NCBI GenBank assembly: GCA_044359955.1
Contig: JBIKLF010000018.1
Span: forward strand, 1-50,379
DNA length: 50,379 nt
From: JACTMZ01 sp044359955
GTDB lineage: Bacteria; Verrucomicrobiota; Verrucomicrobiia; Chthoniobacterales; JACTMZ01
Direction of reading: 5' to 3'
Below, one piece after another: positions 39,163 to 47,655 of this stretch. The position numbers were made by a program, and so were the translations under genes. How positions within the stretch are numbered: position 1 is the first letter of the stretch; each line of letters opens with the position of its first letter. Under the pieces are notes generated by a model that saw only the letters and a program-made list of their open reading frames with translations, made no database searches and was not told the origin of the DNA.

Positions 39163-40058
39163 GCCGCCGTTTTCCATCCGGACTGGTCCTCGTTGCCGGC
39201 CTTCTCTTGCTGGCCGGAGCCGCCGAGCAGGCTGCGGCGCAGGTGAGGGTCGACATTGCGTTCAAGCGCAAGCTCTACGTGATGTATGAACCGCTCATCG
39301 CCACCGTGACGATCAACAATCTCAGCGGCCGGCCGCTGCTGTTGGAAAATTCCGACCACCACCGCTGGTTCGGCTTCAATATCGAGTCGGCCGACGGACG
39401 CATCATCCCGCCGATCATTCCCGACTACGCACTTGACCCCGCTGCGGTCGGACCCGGGGAGAAGTTGACGCGCTCGGTCAATCTCACGCCGCTTTTCCCG
39501 CTGCATGAATTCGGGCTCTACCGGGTGAAGGCGACGGTTTATGTGGCGGCTTTCGGGCGGTATTTCAGTTCTCCCCCGCTGGCCGTGGAAATCACGGATG
39601 GCCGGCCGATTTGGCAGGAGGTGGTCGGGGTGCCGGGGACAGGGGGCGAACCCGATCTGCGCACCATCACGCTGCTCTCGCACAAACTTTCCCGCAGCAC
39701 GCGACTTTACGTGCGCATTGAAAATCGCGAGCGCGGACGTGTTTACGCCACGCACCAACTCGGGCAATTCCTCACCTTCGGCCGCCCCGAGATCCTGCTC
39801 GACGTGGACAACCAGATCCACATCCTGCAGAACACGATGCCCAAGCAGTTCCTTTACACGCATCTCGGGCTGAGCGGCGAGGTGCTCGCCCAGCAGGCCT
39901 TGCGCGAGGCCGGTTCGCGTCCCAGACTGGTCAAGGAAGCGGGCGGAACGGTCAAGGTGACCGGCGGGCGGGCCTTCACGGCGGGCGAGGACGAACTGCA
40001 AGACGAGGCCACGACCGACAAGGTGGGGGACCGTCCGGTGCCATTACCCGGATCCTGA
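39159..40058 (+). CDS. Exported protein of unknown function
   Basis: 299 residues with a signal peptide (RRFPSGLVLVAGLLLLAGAA, cleavage near EQAAAQ). The mature part looks like an all-beta, Ig-like domain: VDIAFKRKLYVMYEPLIATV, INNLSGRPLLLENSDHHRW, FGLYRVKATVYVAAFGRYF. The C-terminal half includes LLDVDNQIHILQNTMPKQFLYTH. The Pro-rich tail is probably disordered. Its ATG overlaps the stop of the receiver-pseudokinase gene, completing a tight operon with HtrA. No family recognised. It could be a ligand or partner for the FGE-like periplasmic domain, but that is inference. Confidence 0.8.
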   Translation: MSRRFPSGLVLVAGLLLLAGAAEQAAAQVRVDIAFKRKLYVMYEPLIATVTINNLSGRPLLLENSDHHRWFGFNIESADGRIIPPIIPDYALDPAAVGPGEKLTRSVNLTPLFPLHEFGLYRVKATVYVAAFGRYFSSPPLAVEITDGRPIWQEVVGVPGTGGEPDLRTITLLSHKLSRSTRLYVRIENRERGRVYATHQLGQFLTFGRPEILLDVDNQIHILQNTMPKQFLYTHLGLSGEVLAQQALREAGSRPRLVKEAGGTVKVTGGRAFTAGEDELQDEATTDKVGDRPVPLPGS

Positions 40059-40134
40059 CCAAGTCGAAAAGCCTTGCACCACCCCTGCGCCGCTCGTTAC
40101 TGTCCCGCCCCTTTCAACCCGGAGTATTCAAGCC

Positions 40135-40851
40135 ATGGCCGCCGCAAAAAAGAAAAAGTCCCCCGCCAAGCCCGTCAAAAAACCGACGGCGAAAAGCAAG
40201 TCCGTGCCCGCCAAGAAAAAGCCGGCACCGCCCAAGAAGCATTCCGCCCCCGCCAAGCCGGCAGCTCAAAAAGCAGCCAAACGTGTTCCCCGGGTCCCGG
40301 TCCGCAAAGGACCGGCATCCAAAGCGCCCCTGGTCGGAACGCGCGACATGCTCGCCTTCGGTCAGCCCGTTTCCAAGGGGCGCCGCCTCAACCCATGGTT
40401 GAAGAAGCAGCAACTGCGCCTGCTTGCTTTGAAGGATACTCTTCTCGATACCATGACCGGCGTGGCCCGCGACAATTTGCGCACCGGCCACGATGCCCAC
40501 GAGACTTCCGCTCACGGTCTGCACCAAGCCGACGCCGGCAGTGACTCCTACGATCGCGACTTTGCGCTCAACCTCCTCTCGCAGGAGCAGGACGCGCTTT
40601 TCGAGATCGACGAGGCCCTCAAGCGCATTGCCAAAAGCGAATACGGCACCTGCGAAATGAGCGGCAAAGCCATTCCCAAAGCCCGCCTCGAGGCCCGGCC
40701 CTTTGCGCGCTTCACCGTGGAGTGCCAGAGCGAAATCGAGCGCAAAAACCGCCACAGCCGTTTCCGTCAACCCGTCGCGCGTCTCTTTGACACGACCGAC
40801 GAAGACGGCGACGATGCCGACGAAGAAACGACAGCCGAAAGCAAGGAGTAA
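40135..40851 (+). CDS. DksA/TraR-like protein with lysine-rich histone-like N-terminus
   Basis: 238 residues in two parts. Residues 1-85 are Lys/Ala/Pro-rich (AAAKKKKSPAKPVKKPTAKS and similar), like eukaryotic H1 tails and bacterial histone-like proteins. Residues about 88-215 are DksA/TraR-like: a coiled-coil (LKKQQLRLLALKDTLLDTM, DRDFALNLLSQEQDALFEID) and the finger region YGTCEMSGKAIPKARLEARPF. The finger keeps only one Cys of each pair (CEMS and TVEC), so classical four-Cys zinc binding is lost. An acidic tail follows. It is immediately upstream of rpmG and rpsR, and may act on RNA polymerase, DNA or both. Confidence 0.88.
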   Translation: MAAAKKKKSPAKPVKKPTAKSKSVPAKKKPAPPKKHSAPAKPAAQKAAKRVPRVPVRKGPASKAPLVGTRDMLAFGQPVSKGRRLNPWLKKQQLRLLALKDTLLDTMTGVARDNLRTGHDAHETSAHGLHQADAGSDSYDRDFALNLLSQEQDALFEIDEALKRIAKSEYGTCEMSGKAIPKARLEARPFARFTVECQSEIERKNRHSRFRQPVARLFDTTDEDGDDADEETTAESKE

Positions 40852-40859
40852 CCAAGATC

Positions 40860-41033
40860 ATGCCACAGGAAATCATCACCCTCGAATGCACGGAGGCCCG
40901 AGCCGAAGGAAAGCCCGTCTCGCGCTACATGAGCACGCGCAACAAGAAGAGCCCGCGCACGCCCAACCGCCTCGAAAAAAAGAAATACAACCCGCATCTG
41001 CGCCGCCATACGCTGCACCGCGAGACCAAGTAA
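40860..41033 (+). CDS. rpmG: 50S ribosomal protein L33
   Basis: A 57-residue basic ribosomal protein. The sequence MPQEIITLECTEARAEGKPV, then SRYMSTRNKKSPRTPNRLEK and KKYNPHLRRHTLHRETK, matches bL33, including the YNP motif and the STRNKK segment. It has a good Shine-Dalgarno sequence (AGGAG, overlapping the DksA-like stop region) and lies 8 bp downstream of that gene. It retains one Cys rather than the CxxC pairs of zinc-binding L33 forms. rpsR follows after 6 bp. Confidence 0.95.
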   Translation: MPQEIITLECTEARAEGKPVSRYMSTRNKKSPRTPNRLEKKKYNPHLRRHTLHRETK

Positions 41034-41039
41034 CCCGAC

Positions 41040-41279
41040 ATGCAACCCAAGACACCCAAACGCCGCGCGGCCATGCGCCGGGCCAACCGCCCGATGCCCC
41101 GCCGCCGCATCGACCTTCCGGTCGAGGCGATCGATTACAAAAACCCGGAGCTTCTCCGCCGTTTCGTCACCGAAACCGGCAAGATCCTCCCGCGCCGGCT
41201 CACCGGCGTGCCGGCCCACTTGCACCGCCGCATCACGCGCGCGATCAAGCGGGCCCGCTCCGTCCTGCTCCTCAAGTAG
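41040..41279 (+). CDS. rpsR: 30S ribosomal protein S18
   Basis: 79-residue bS18. The diagnostic stretch is IDYKNPELLRRFVTETGKILPRRLTGV, followed by HLHRRITRAIKRARSVLLL. The N-terminal extension is rich in Arg, Lys and Pro. It is six bases after rpmG, in the same operon. Its 3' end overlaps the convergent AsmA-like gene by 8 bases, so transcription of both must terminate within each other's coding sequence. Confidence 0.96.
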   Translation: MQPKTPKRRAAMRRANRPMPRRRIDLPVEAIDYKNPELLRRFVTETGKILPRRLTGVPAHLHRRITRAIKRARSVLLLK

Positions 41280-43677
41280 CGGACCGCCCCCGGTTTTCGT
41301 CCTTCTTCGGCGGCTGCTCCGGCGGCTTCGAAGATCCTTTGGGCAGGGCCTTGGGCCGCCATTGCGGGTCGGATAGTTTTCCGTCCGACACGTATTCGAG
41401 CAGCTTGCTCACCGGGTAGAGCAAAATCCCGGGCACGCCCTGCGCGTTGATCCGCACCGAGAAATCCATGGCATCGCGCAGGTAGAAAAGCGAACCCTGG
41501 CCGATCATGCTGAAGCCTTGGCCGGTGACATTGAGGTTGTCCGTGCGGATCTCGCCGTTGGCCACGCGGAAATCGCAGGTCGCCTCGCGCGCCGTCTGGT
41601 AGCCGGTGCCCGGCACGATGCTGCCGAGGACCGCGGAGAGCGGGCCGAGGACCGGGATGGCGAAGACGTCGCCATTTTCGACCAGCAGGTTGCCTTGGCC
41701 TTGCATGAGTTTCGGGGAGGCGGGCACGAAGCTGAATTTGTAGCGCCCGCTGACCACGCCCTTCGAACCTTTGTAGTCAAAGTAAAGGCGGGTCAGTGTT
41801 TCGAAGTCGACGGAGTTGAGTTCCACGTCCATCTGCTGCGGCACACCGGGTTGGCCCGTGCTGATGTCGGCCGCGATTTGCACCGAGCCGCCGAAGAGCC
41901 GGGCCGACGGCACATCGAGCTTGATATTCCGTCCGGTGAACTCGAGGGAGCCGCTGGTCGCGCCGAAATTCAGGGTGCGGTCGAGCAGGTCGTAGTCGAG
42001 CCCCTTTGGTGCGGTGAAATTCGCCCAGAGGCGCGTGAGCGTGGGGTCCTCGAGACCGATGACGCCGCCGACTGTGACTTCGGGAGGCGCTTTGAAGCGG
42101 TAGGGCTTGGTTTCGGGTGCGATTTTGGGGTCGGCCCACTGCAGGACATTGAAAATGTTCATCGTGCTGCGGATCCCCTCGAGACGCACCTGCCGGCGTT
42201 CGAAATCGTAGGTGAAGGCGCCGGAACCCGAGCCCTCGGGACGTTTGACTCTGATCTCACTCAGCGTGAGGGCGCGGTCGGCAAAGGAGAGATCCGCCGA
42301 GGCCTGATCCATCGCCGAGTCGTGGATCGAAGTGCGCCCGAGTTCCATTTTTCCGGTGGCGGTGATCTGCGCGATATCCAGCTTGGGCCCGCGCGCTTCG
42401 AAGCGGACGGTCGGACGGTCGGTCAATTTCAGATTCAACTTGGCCACGCCCTCGCGGTCGCGCTCGTTGAGCAATGCGGCCAGAGGAAGCGGGTCGGCCT
42501 GGCAATCGACGCGCAGGCGCACATCGCCGGGTCGCAGCATGAGGTCGCTGCGGATTTTGCCCCCGCCCAGACCGATGAGGGCATCGCTGATGTAGAGGTC
42601 GCCATCGCGCCAGGCGAACCCGCCGGCCAGATCGTCGAACTTCACGCCGCGGAAGGAAAACGCGCCGGCCACCGCCGTGCCCAGCACTTGCACGCGGCGC
42701 GGTTCGCCCGGTTCGATCTCGAGGTTGCCTTGCACGGTCGGCGGGGTGGTGAATGACAATTCGCCCCATGGTCCACCGGGACGCCATTCCGCCAGCCACG
42801 GTGCCGGGTCGAGTCCGGAACTCCAATCGGCCCGCGCGCGTCCGGTCGCCATGTTCCATTGGCCCGAGAGATCAAAGCCGCCGCGTGTGGTGTCGCGCGC
42901 CGCGAGGCGCTGCACGGAGAGGACGCGGTCCACGTAGGTGGCATCCAAACGCACGTCGCGCAACCGCACCTTGCCGTAGGTTGCTTCGGCGGCCGACAGA
43001 CGGATACGCGGCAGTTGCAGCGATTCGGGTTGGCCGGCGCGGGCCGTGAACTCCAGTTGCAGTTCCGGGGGATTGGTCCCGAAATCCAGTGTCTCGATGA
43101 TCTCCAAAACGCGGGCCAATTCCTGAGGAATGACCAGCGGTGCGCCATTGCCCGCCGGACCGTCCAGCACGACTTGTCCGCTGGCCTCCACATCGATCCC
43201 CTGCAGGTTGAAGCGCGCCAGGGGCACACTGACCACGCCGTCGGCCAGCATCAGCCGCGCCCGCGCCTTGGTCAGCCGCAATATTTGGGCCACGCCTCCC
43301 GTGGCGGACAAGGGGAGGAAAAGTTGCGCGCCGCGCAGGTCGAGGGCGTTGAGTTCGACTTGTCCGCGCATCAGCTGCCGCCAGTCGAGAGAGACGGCCG
43401 CGCGGTCGACCGCGACCTCGGGTTTGTCGGGCAGCGTTTCGGAGCGCAAGCTCACCTTGTCGAGAACGAGCCCTTCGATCGGGCTGAGCCGCATGCGGTC
43501 GAATTGCAATTCCAGCCCGGCCCGCGCCGCGGCGTCGAGCAACAGGGGATGCAAGGCGCGGGGCAGTCCGCTGAAATGCAAAAGGATCAGCGCGCCCGGG
43601 AGCACGAGCAGAAAAAACACCTGCGCGACGCGCAGAAGAGTCTTCAGCGTGTGGTGCGTGAGGATCCGCCAAGACAT
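41272..43677 (-). CDS. AsmA/YhdP-like membrane-anchored protein
   Basis: 801 residues with an N-terminal TM segment (VAQVFFLLVLPGALILLHFS, about 17-36) and a long beta-rich periplasmic part. Residues near 36-110 (LHPLLLDAAARAGLELQFDRMRLSPIEGLVLDKVSL) resemble the AsmA N-terminal domain. The C-terminal region (LLVENGDVFAIPVLGPLSAVLGSIVPG, MIGQGSLFYLRDAMDFSVRIN) is typical of AsmA-family C-termini. This family includes bridge-like proteins for phospholipid traffic to the outer membrane, consistent with a diderm cell. The last residues are Lys/Pro-rich. It converges on rpsR. Confidence 0.85.
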   Translation of the reverse strand: MSWRILTHHTLKTLLRVAQVFFLLVLPGALILLHFSGLPRALHPLLLDAAARAGLELQFDRMRLSPIEGLVLDKVSLRSETLPDKPEVAVDRAAVSLDWRQLMRGQVELNALDLRGAQLFLPLSATGGVAQILRLTKARARLMLADGVVSVPLARFNLQGIDVEASGQVVLDGPAGNGAPLVIPQELARVLEIIETLDFGTNPPELQLEFTARAGQPESLQLPRIRLSAAEATYGKVRLRDVRLDATYVDRVLSVQRLAARDTTRGGFDLSGQWNMATGRARADWSSGLDPAPWLAEWRPGGPWGELSFTTPPTVQGNLEIEPGEPRRVQVLGTAVAGAFSFRGVKFDDLAGGFAWRDGDLYISDALIGLGGGKIRSDLMLRPGDVRLRVDCQADPLPLAALLNERDREGVAKLNLKLTDRPTVRFEARGPKLDIAQITATGKMELGRTSIHDSAMDQASADLSFADRALTLSEIRVKRPEGSGSGAFTYDFERRQVRLEGIRSTMNIFNVLQWADPKIAPETKPYRFKAPPEVTVGGVIGLEDPTLTRLWANFTAPKGLDYDLLDRTLNFGATSGSLEFTGRNIKLDVPSARLFGGSVQIAADISTGQPGVPQQMDVELNSVDFETLTRLYFDYKGSKGVVSGRYKFSFVPASPKLMQGQGNLLVENGDVFAIPVLGPLSAVLGSIVPGTGYQTAREATCDFRVANGEIRTDNLNVTGQGFSMIGQGSLFYLRDAMDFSVRINAQGVPGILLYPVSKLLEYVSDGKLSDPQWRPKALPKGSSKPPEQPPKKDENRGRSAT

Positions 43678-43711
43678 GAGACAACCAAGGTAACAACGTG
43701 CCGTCCGCTTG

Positions 43712-46012
43712 TCAGGCGCGGCGCATGAAGAGCAGGCGCAGGCTGTTCAGGACGACGAGCACCGTGCTGCCCTCATGCGCGGCAACCCCGAGGGCGAGGG
43801 GCACGGGATAGAAGAAGGTGGCGACGACCATGAGACTGACCGTGCCAAGGGCCACAACCATGTTCTGGCGGATGACGCGGCGGGCATCCGTGCTCAGATT
43901 CAGGGCCAGCATGAAATTTTCCAGCCGGTCATTCATCAAAATGATTTCCGCCTGTTCGAGGGCGGCATCCGATCCGCGCGCGCCCATGGCCACCCCGATA
44001 TCGGCCGCCGCGAGGCAGGGAGCGTCATTGACCCCGTCGCCAATCATGGCCACGCGATTCTTTCCACCGTCCTTCAGTTCTTCGATGGCCGCCACTTTGT
44101 CCTGTGGCAGCAGTCCCGCCCGGATCTCCTCCACCCCGGCCGCCCGGCCCATCGCGGTGGCCGGTCCTTCCCGGTCACCGGTTAGCATCACGGTGCGAAT
44201 TCCGCGGGCCCGCAACTGGGCCAGCAGCGCGCTGCTTTGCGGTCGCACCTCGTCGAGAAAGCGAAGACAACCCACCGTATCGGCGCCCGCCACCCAGACT
44301 TCCGCGGCATCGGAGGCGCGGGGCGTCTCGGGCAGCACGATTTTCCCTTCGTCGGCCACGAAGGCGCGGCTGCCGAGGACGAATGGTTTGCCGTCGATCC
44401 AGCCGCGCACGCCGCGGCCCGGCAAGGTCTCGTGCCGCTCGACTTCCACGTCCGGCATCCCGCGCGGCAGGGCCACCCGGCGGATGGCGCGGGAGAGGGG
44501 ATGGGCCGAATGTCTGGCCAAGGCGTGGGCGGCGGCGAGCAAGGCGGTCTCGTCACCGCGCACCATTTCGAGGCCGGCGAGGGCGAGTTGTCCGGAGGTC
44601 AGGGTCCCGGTTTTGTCGAGGGCAACCACGTCAATCAGGGCGAGGTTTTCGATCGGCGCGCCGCCCCGGAAGAGGACGCCCCGTCGCGCCCCGGCCGCAA
44701 TGGCCGCGAGGATGCCCGAGGGAACGGAGAGGACCAGCGCGCAGGGAGAGGCAACCACGAGGAGGGTCATGGCGCGGTAAAAAGCGCTGCGCGTCTCACC
44801 CGATCCGGCGAAGGGCGGCAGTCCGAGGATCAACCACCAGACAAAAAACATCACGGTGCAGGACGTGAGGATGATCCAGGTGTAGGTCGTGCCGAATCGG
44901 TCGGTGAAAGTTTGCGACGGGGCGCGCAGGGCCTGGGCCTCGCGGATGAGACGGATGATTTTCTGCAAAGAACTTTCCGCCGCGGGCCGGAGGACGGGTC
45001 CCTCGAGCAGGCCGCTCAGATTGATCGTGCCGGCCAAAGCGGTTTCACCGGGCGCTTTGGGCACGGGGACCGATTCGCCGGTCAGGTTTGATTCGTCGCA
45101 TTCGGATTGTCCGCGCGTGATGGTCATGTCGACCGGAATTTGTCCACCGGCCAGCACGCGCACGATCATGCCGGTTTCGAGGTCCTCGACGGGCACCTCG
45201 CGTTCCGTGCCGTTGTCGATGACCAGCGCGGTCTTCGGTGCGCCGCGCAGCAGCGCGCCGATCTCGCGGCGGGTGCGACCCATGGCATAGTGCTCCATGG
45301 CACCGGAGGCGGAAAAAAGAAAAAGCAGAAGCGCCCCTTCCCGCCACGCGCCGATGAGGGCCGCGCCTGCGGCCACGGCGAGCATGAGAAAGTGGATATC
45401 GAGCTGACCCGACTTGAGCCGGTCCCACGCATCGCGGGCCGCATCCCATCCGCCGCAAAGGTAAGCGACAAGATACGAGGCCAGCGGGGCCCAAGCGGGA
45501 GCGTGTGCGAGGTCGAGGGCCCAACCGGCGAGCCCGAAAACCGCGCAGCCCGCGGCCAAGGCGGCCATGGGCTTCCATTCCGTCTCGCTGTGCTCCTCGA
45601 GGGTGCCCTTTTGGCGCGGGGCGTAGGCGGGCCAGACGAGTTTGACCCATTGCCAGAGCGAGATGGCGGTGACGCAGGTTGCTTTGCGGATGAATGTCGT
45701 GCCGAATTTTTCCGAAACGAGGAGGCGTGAACTTCCGGGTTGCTCCTCGCGGCCCACGGCGCAGACGGCGCAGGGATTTTCTCCCGCGTGCGGACACGGC
45801 GGGAATTTCTCCCGCAGCGCATCGGTGACACCTTGCGCCAAACGGCCATCTTGGTCACGGCCCAGGGTGGCAATGGAAAGCCGGTGCGTTGCGGGGTTGA
45901 AGGCCACAGCCTCCAGACGCGGTTCGGCGTGGAGCAAACTGGCCAGCCGGGCCACGGCGCAAGGTGGCTGCCGTGTTTGTGCCGTGCTTGGCCGGAGGGC
46001 AGTGCCTTGCAT
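43712..46012 (-). CDS. P1B-type heavy-metal-translocating ATPase
   Basis: Metal efflux pump of 766 residues. Motifs are the actuator loop CDESNLTGESVPVPK, the TM metal site ASPCALVLS (SPC), the phosphorylation site ALDKTGTLTSG, the HP locus ARHSAHPLSR and the hinge GDGVNDAPCLA. The last TM has HEGSTVLVVLNSLRL. The SPC plus HEG(G/S)-type motif points to the P1B-4 group (Co/Zn/Fe) rather than copper pumps. The N-terminus has a degenerate HMA-like fold without CxxC, and then a CPHAGENPCAVC cluster that may bind metal. It lies 6 bp after the FAH-family gene. The metal is not certain. Confidence 0.92.
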   Translation of the reverse strand: MQGTALRPSTAQTRQPPCAVARLASLLHAEPRLEAVAFNPATHRLSIATLGRDQDGRLAQGVTDALREKFPPCPHAGENPCAVCAVGREEQPGSSRLLVSEKFGTTFIRKATCVTAISLWQWVKLVWPAYAPRQKGTLEEHSETEWKPMAALAAGCAVFGLAGWALDLAHAPAWAPLASYLVAYLCGGWDAARDAWDRLKSGQLDIHFLMLAVAAGAALIGAWREGALLLFLFSASGAMEHYAMGRTRREIGALLRGAPKTALVIDNGTEREVPVEDLETGMIVRVLAGGQIPVDMTITRGQSECDESNLTGESVPVPKAPGETALAGTINLSGLLEGPVLRPAAESSLQKIIRLIREAQALRAPSQTFTDRFGTTYTWIILTSCTVMFFVWWLILGLPPFAGSGETRSAFYRAMTLLVVASPCALVLSVPSGILAAIAAGARRGVLFRGGAPIENLALIDVVALDKTGTLTSGQLALAGLEMVRGDETALLAAAHALARHSAHPLSRAIRRVALPRGMPDVEVERHETLPGRGVRGWIDGKPFVLGSRAFVADEGKIVLPETPRASDAAEVWVAGADTVGCLRFLDEVRPQSSALLAQLRARGIRTVMLTGDREGPATAMGRAAGVEEIRAGLLPQDKVAAIEELKDGGKNRVAMIGDGVNDAPCLAAADIGVAMGARGSDAALEQAEIILMNDRLENFMLALNLSTDARRVIRQNMVVALGTVSLMVVATFFYPVPLALGVAAHEGSTVLVVLNSLRLLFMRRA

Positions 46013-46018
46013 GGTTGG

Positions 46019-46822
46019 TCAGGCTGCCTCGACCACGGGGTTGGCCAGCGTGCCGAGGCCTTCGATTTCGACCGACACCGTATCGCCAGGCTGCAGCCAG
46101 ACGGGCGGCTGCCGCGCCATCCCGACGCCGTGCGGTGTGCCGGTCAGGATCACGCTGCCGGCCGGAAGGGTGGTGTCCGCACTGAGGAATTCGAGCAGCG
46201 TCGGCACGTCGAAAATCATGCGCGAGGTATTGCTTTGCTGCATGACGTTGCTGTTGCGGCGTCCGGTCATCTCAAGGTGCAAAGGATCCGGCAGTTCGTC
46301 CGGCGTCACGATCCACGGCCCGAGCGGACAAAAGGTGTCGAACGATTTGGCCCGGCACCACTGACGGCCGGAGCGGCGCAATTGCCAGTCGCGCGCGCTC
46401 ACGTCATTGGCGCAGGTGAAGCCGGCCACGTAATCGAGGGCCGTGGCACGGGTCACGTTCAGGCAATCCCGGGAAAGAACGACGGCCAATTCCGCTTCGC
46501 TGTCCACCTCGTCGCTGCGCAGGCGCCGCGGCAGGCGGATCGGTTCGCCCGGACCCGTGACCGCCCGGATGTTTTTCATAAACAGCACCGGATAGTCCGG
46601 GATCGGCGCGCCGGTTTCGATCGCGTGATCGTGATAATTCAGGCCTATGGCATAAACCGCCGCGGGCACGATGGGCGCGAGCAGCCTTCCCTGGATGGTC
46701 TGGCCGGTGGGAAGGAACCCCTTCTCCCAAGAGCCCTGCAGGATTTCAAAGACTGCGGGGTCACCCGTCGGCTGGCCATGGTGGATTTTCCCCGAGTCGT
46801 CGACGATTCGCGCGATGCGCAT
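46019..46822 (-). CDS. Fumarylacetoacetate hydrolase-family protein
   Basis: 267-residue FAH-fold enzyme acting on beta-diketo or 2-oxo acids; many members are acylpyruvases or 2-oxo-hydratase-like. The signature is AIGLNYHDHA (about 56-65), the metal ligands in DSEAELAVVLSRD (Glu, Glu) and CANDVSARDWQ (Asp), and KSFDTFCPLGPWIV with TGTPHGVGM. Length and order fit the two-gene 2-hydroxyhepta-2,4-diene-1,7-dioate isomerase-like group. It is 6 bp upstream of the P-type ATPase, an association with no evident metabolic link. True substrate unknown. Confidence 0.9.
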   Translation of the reverse strand: MRIARIVDDSGKIHHGQPTGDPAVFEILQGSWEKGFLPTGQTIQGRLLAPIVPAAVYAIGLNYHDHAIETGAPIPDYPVLFMKNIRAVTGPGEPIRLPRRLRSDEVDSEAELAVVLSRDCLNVTRATALDYVAGFTCANDVSARDWQLRRSGRQWCRAKSFDTFCPLGPWIVTPDELPDPLHLEMTGRRNSNVMQQSNTSRMIFDVPTLLEFLSADTTLPAGSVILTGTPHGVGMARQPPVWLQPGDTVSVEIEGLGTLANPVVEAA

Positions 46823-46886
46823 GAGTCAAAGCTAACGCCGTTGCGCGGTATTGCGCAACCGCGCGCGGGGTGCGATTTTCGGACCC

Positions 46887-47369
46887 ATGCATGAAGGACG
46901 ACTGGTGGATGCGGGCACGCTGGCGCAAGTCCGTGACGCAATGGAGGCCGTGGGCCAGCGCTTGGTTTTCACCAATGGTTGCTTCGACCTGCTCCATGCG
47001 GGCCATGTCCGGTATCTGCGGCAGGCGCGCGGCCTCGGGGAGGCCTTGGCTGTCGGCTTGAACAGCGACCGTTCCGTGCGCGAGTTGAAAGGCGAAGGAC
47101 GTCCGGTCAATGCGGAGGAGGACCGTGCGGAGGTGCTCGCGGCTTTGGGCTGTGTCGACTACGTGGTCATCTTCGACGGCAAACGCGCCACGGACGTCCT
47201 GAGCACCGTGAGGCCGCATCTTTACGCCAAGGGAGGGGACTACACCCCGGATTCGCTCGATCCGGAGGAACGCGCCGCTTTGGATAAAGCCGGGACGGAG
47301 ATCCGCATCCTGCCGTTGGTGCCCGGGAGATCGACCACCTCCACCCTGGGCCGGATCCGCGGGGACTGA
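46887..47369 (+). CDS. rfaE2: D-glycero-beta-D-manno-heptose 1-phosphate adenylyltransferase
   Basis: Nucleotidyltransferase making ADP-activated heptose for LPS core, equal to the C-terminal half of HldE. About 160 residues. The Rossmann motif is LVFTNGCFDLLHAGHVRYLRQAR with the HxGH signature. VGLNSDRSVRELKGEGRPVN, YVVIFDGKRATDVL, YAKGGDY and GRSTTSTLGRIR follow, all typical of RfaE2. I start at 46887 (MHEGRLVDAG); the longer frame adds MRNRARGAIFGP with no similarity. It indicates an outer membrane with heptose-containing glycans. The kinase half is not in the window. Confidence 0.93.
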   Translation: MHEGRLVDAGTLAQVRDAMEAVGQRLVFTNGCFDLLHAGHVRYLRQARGLGEALAVGLNSDRSVRELKGEGRPVNAEEDRAEVLAALGCVDYVVIFDGKRATDVLSTVRPHLYAKGGDYTPDSLDPEERAALDKAGTEIRILPLVPGRSTTSTLGRIRGD

Positions 47370-47423
47370 CCCCCGCAGTTTGCGGGATAGACAAGACGGC
47401 GGCAGGGGCGTTTAGTGAAGGCC

Positions 47424-47636
47424 ATGACCGCGGGACAAGGATCGGCCGGAAATGTCATTGCCGCATTGGCCAGCTTGCTGGTTCCCGGTCTTGGTCAATT
47501 GGTCCAAGGAAGATTCCTCGCCGCATTGCTCTTTTTGGTCGGCGCCGCCGTGCTCTGGTTCGTCAGCCTCGGAACTCTGGGCTGGATCATGCACCTGTGG
47601 TCCTGCCTCAATGCGGCATTGTGGAAACCGCGCTGA
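47424..47636 (+). CDS. Small membrane protein, TM2-like
   Basis: 70 residues with two hydrophobic segments: LLVPGLGQLVQGRFLAALLFL and VGAAVLWFVSLGTLGWIM. The PGLGQ-x3-G-x-F motif followed by a second helix resembles TM2-domain and similar small families of unknown function. The start is at the ATG 47424, or a GTG at 47415 (VKAMTAGQG). It sits alone between rfaE2 and the aldehyde dehydrogenase. Confidence 0.7.
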   Translation: MTAGQGSAGNVIAALASLLVPGLGQLVQGRFLAALLFLVGAAVLWFVSLGTLGWIMHLWSCLNAALWKPR

Positions 47637-47655
47637 TCCGGCTTAACTTGCTCTC

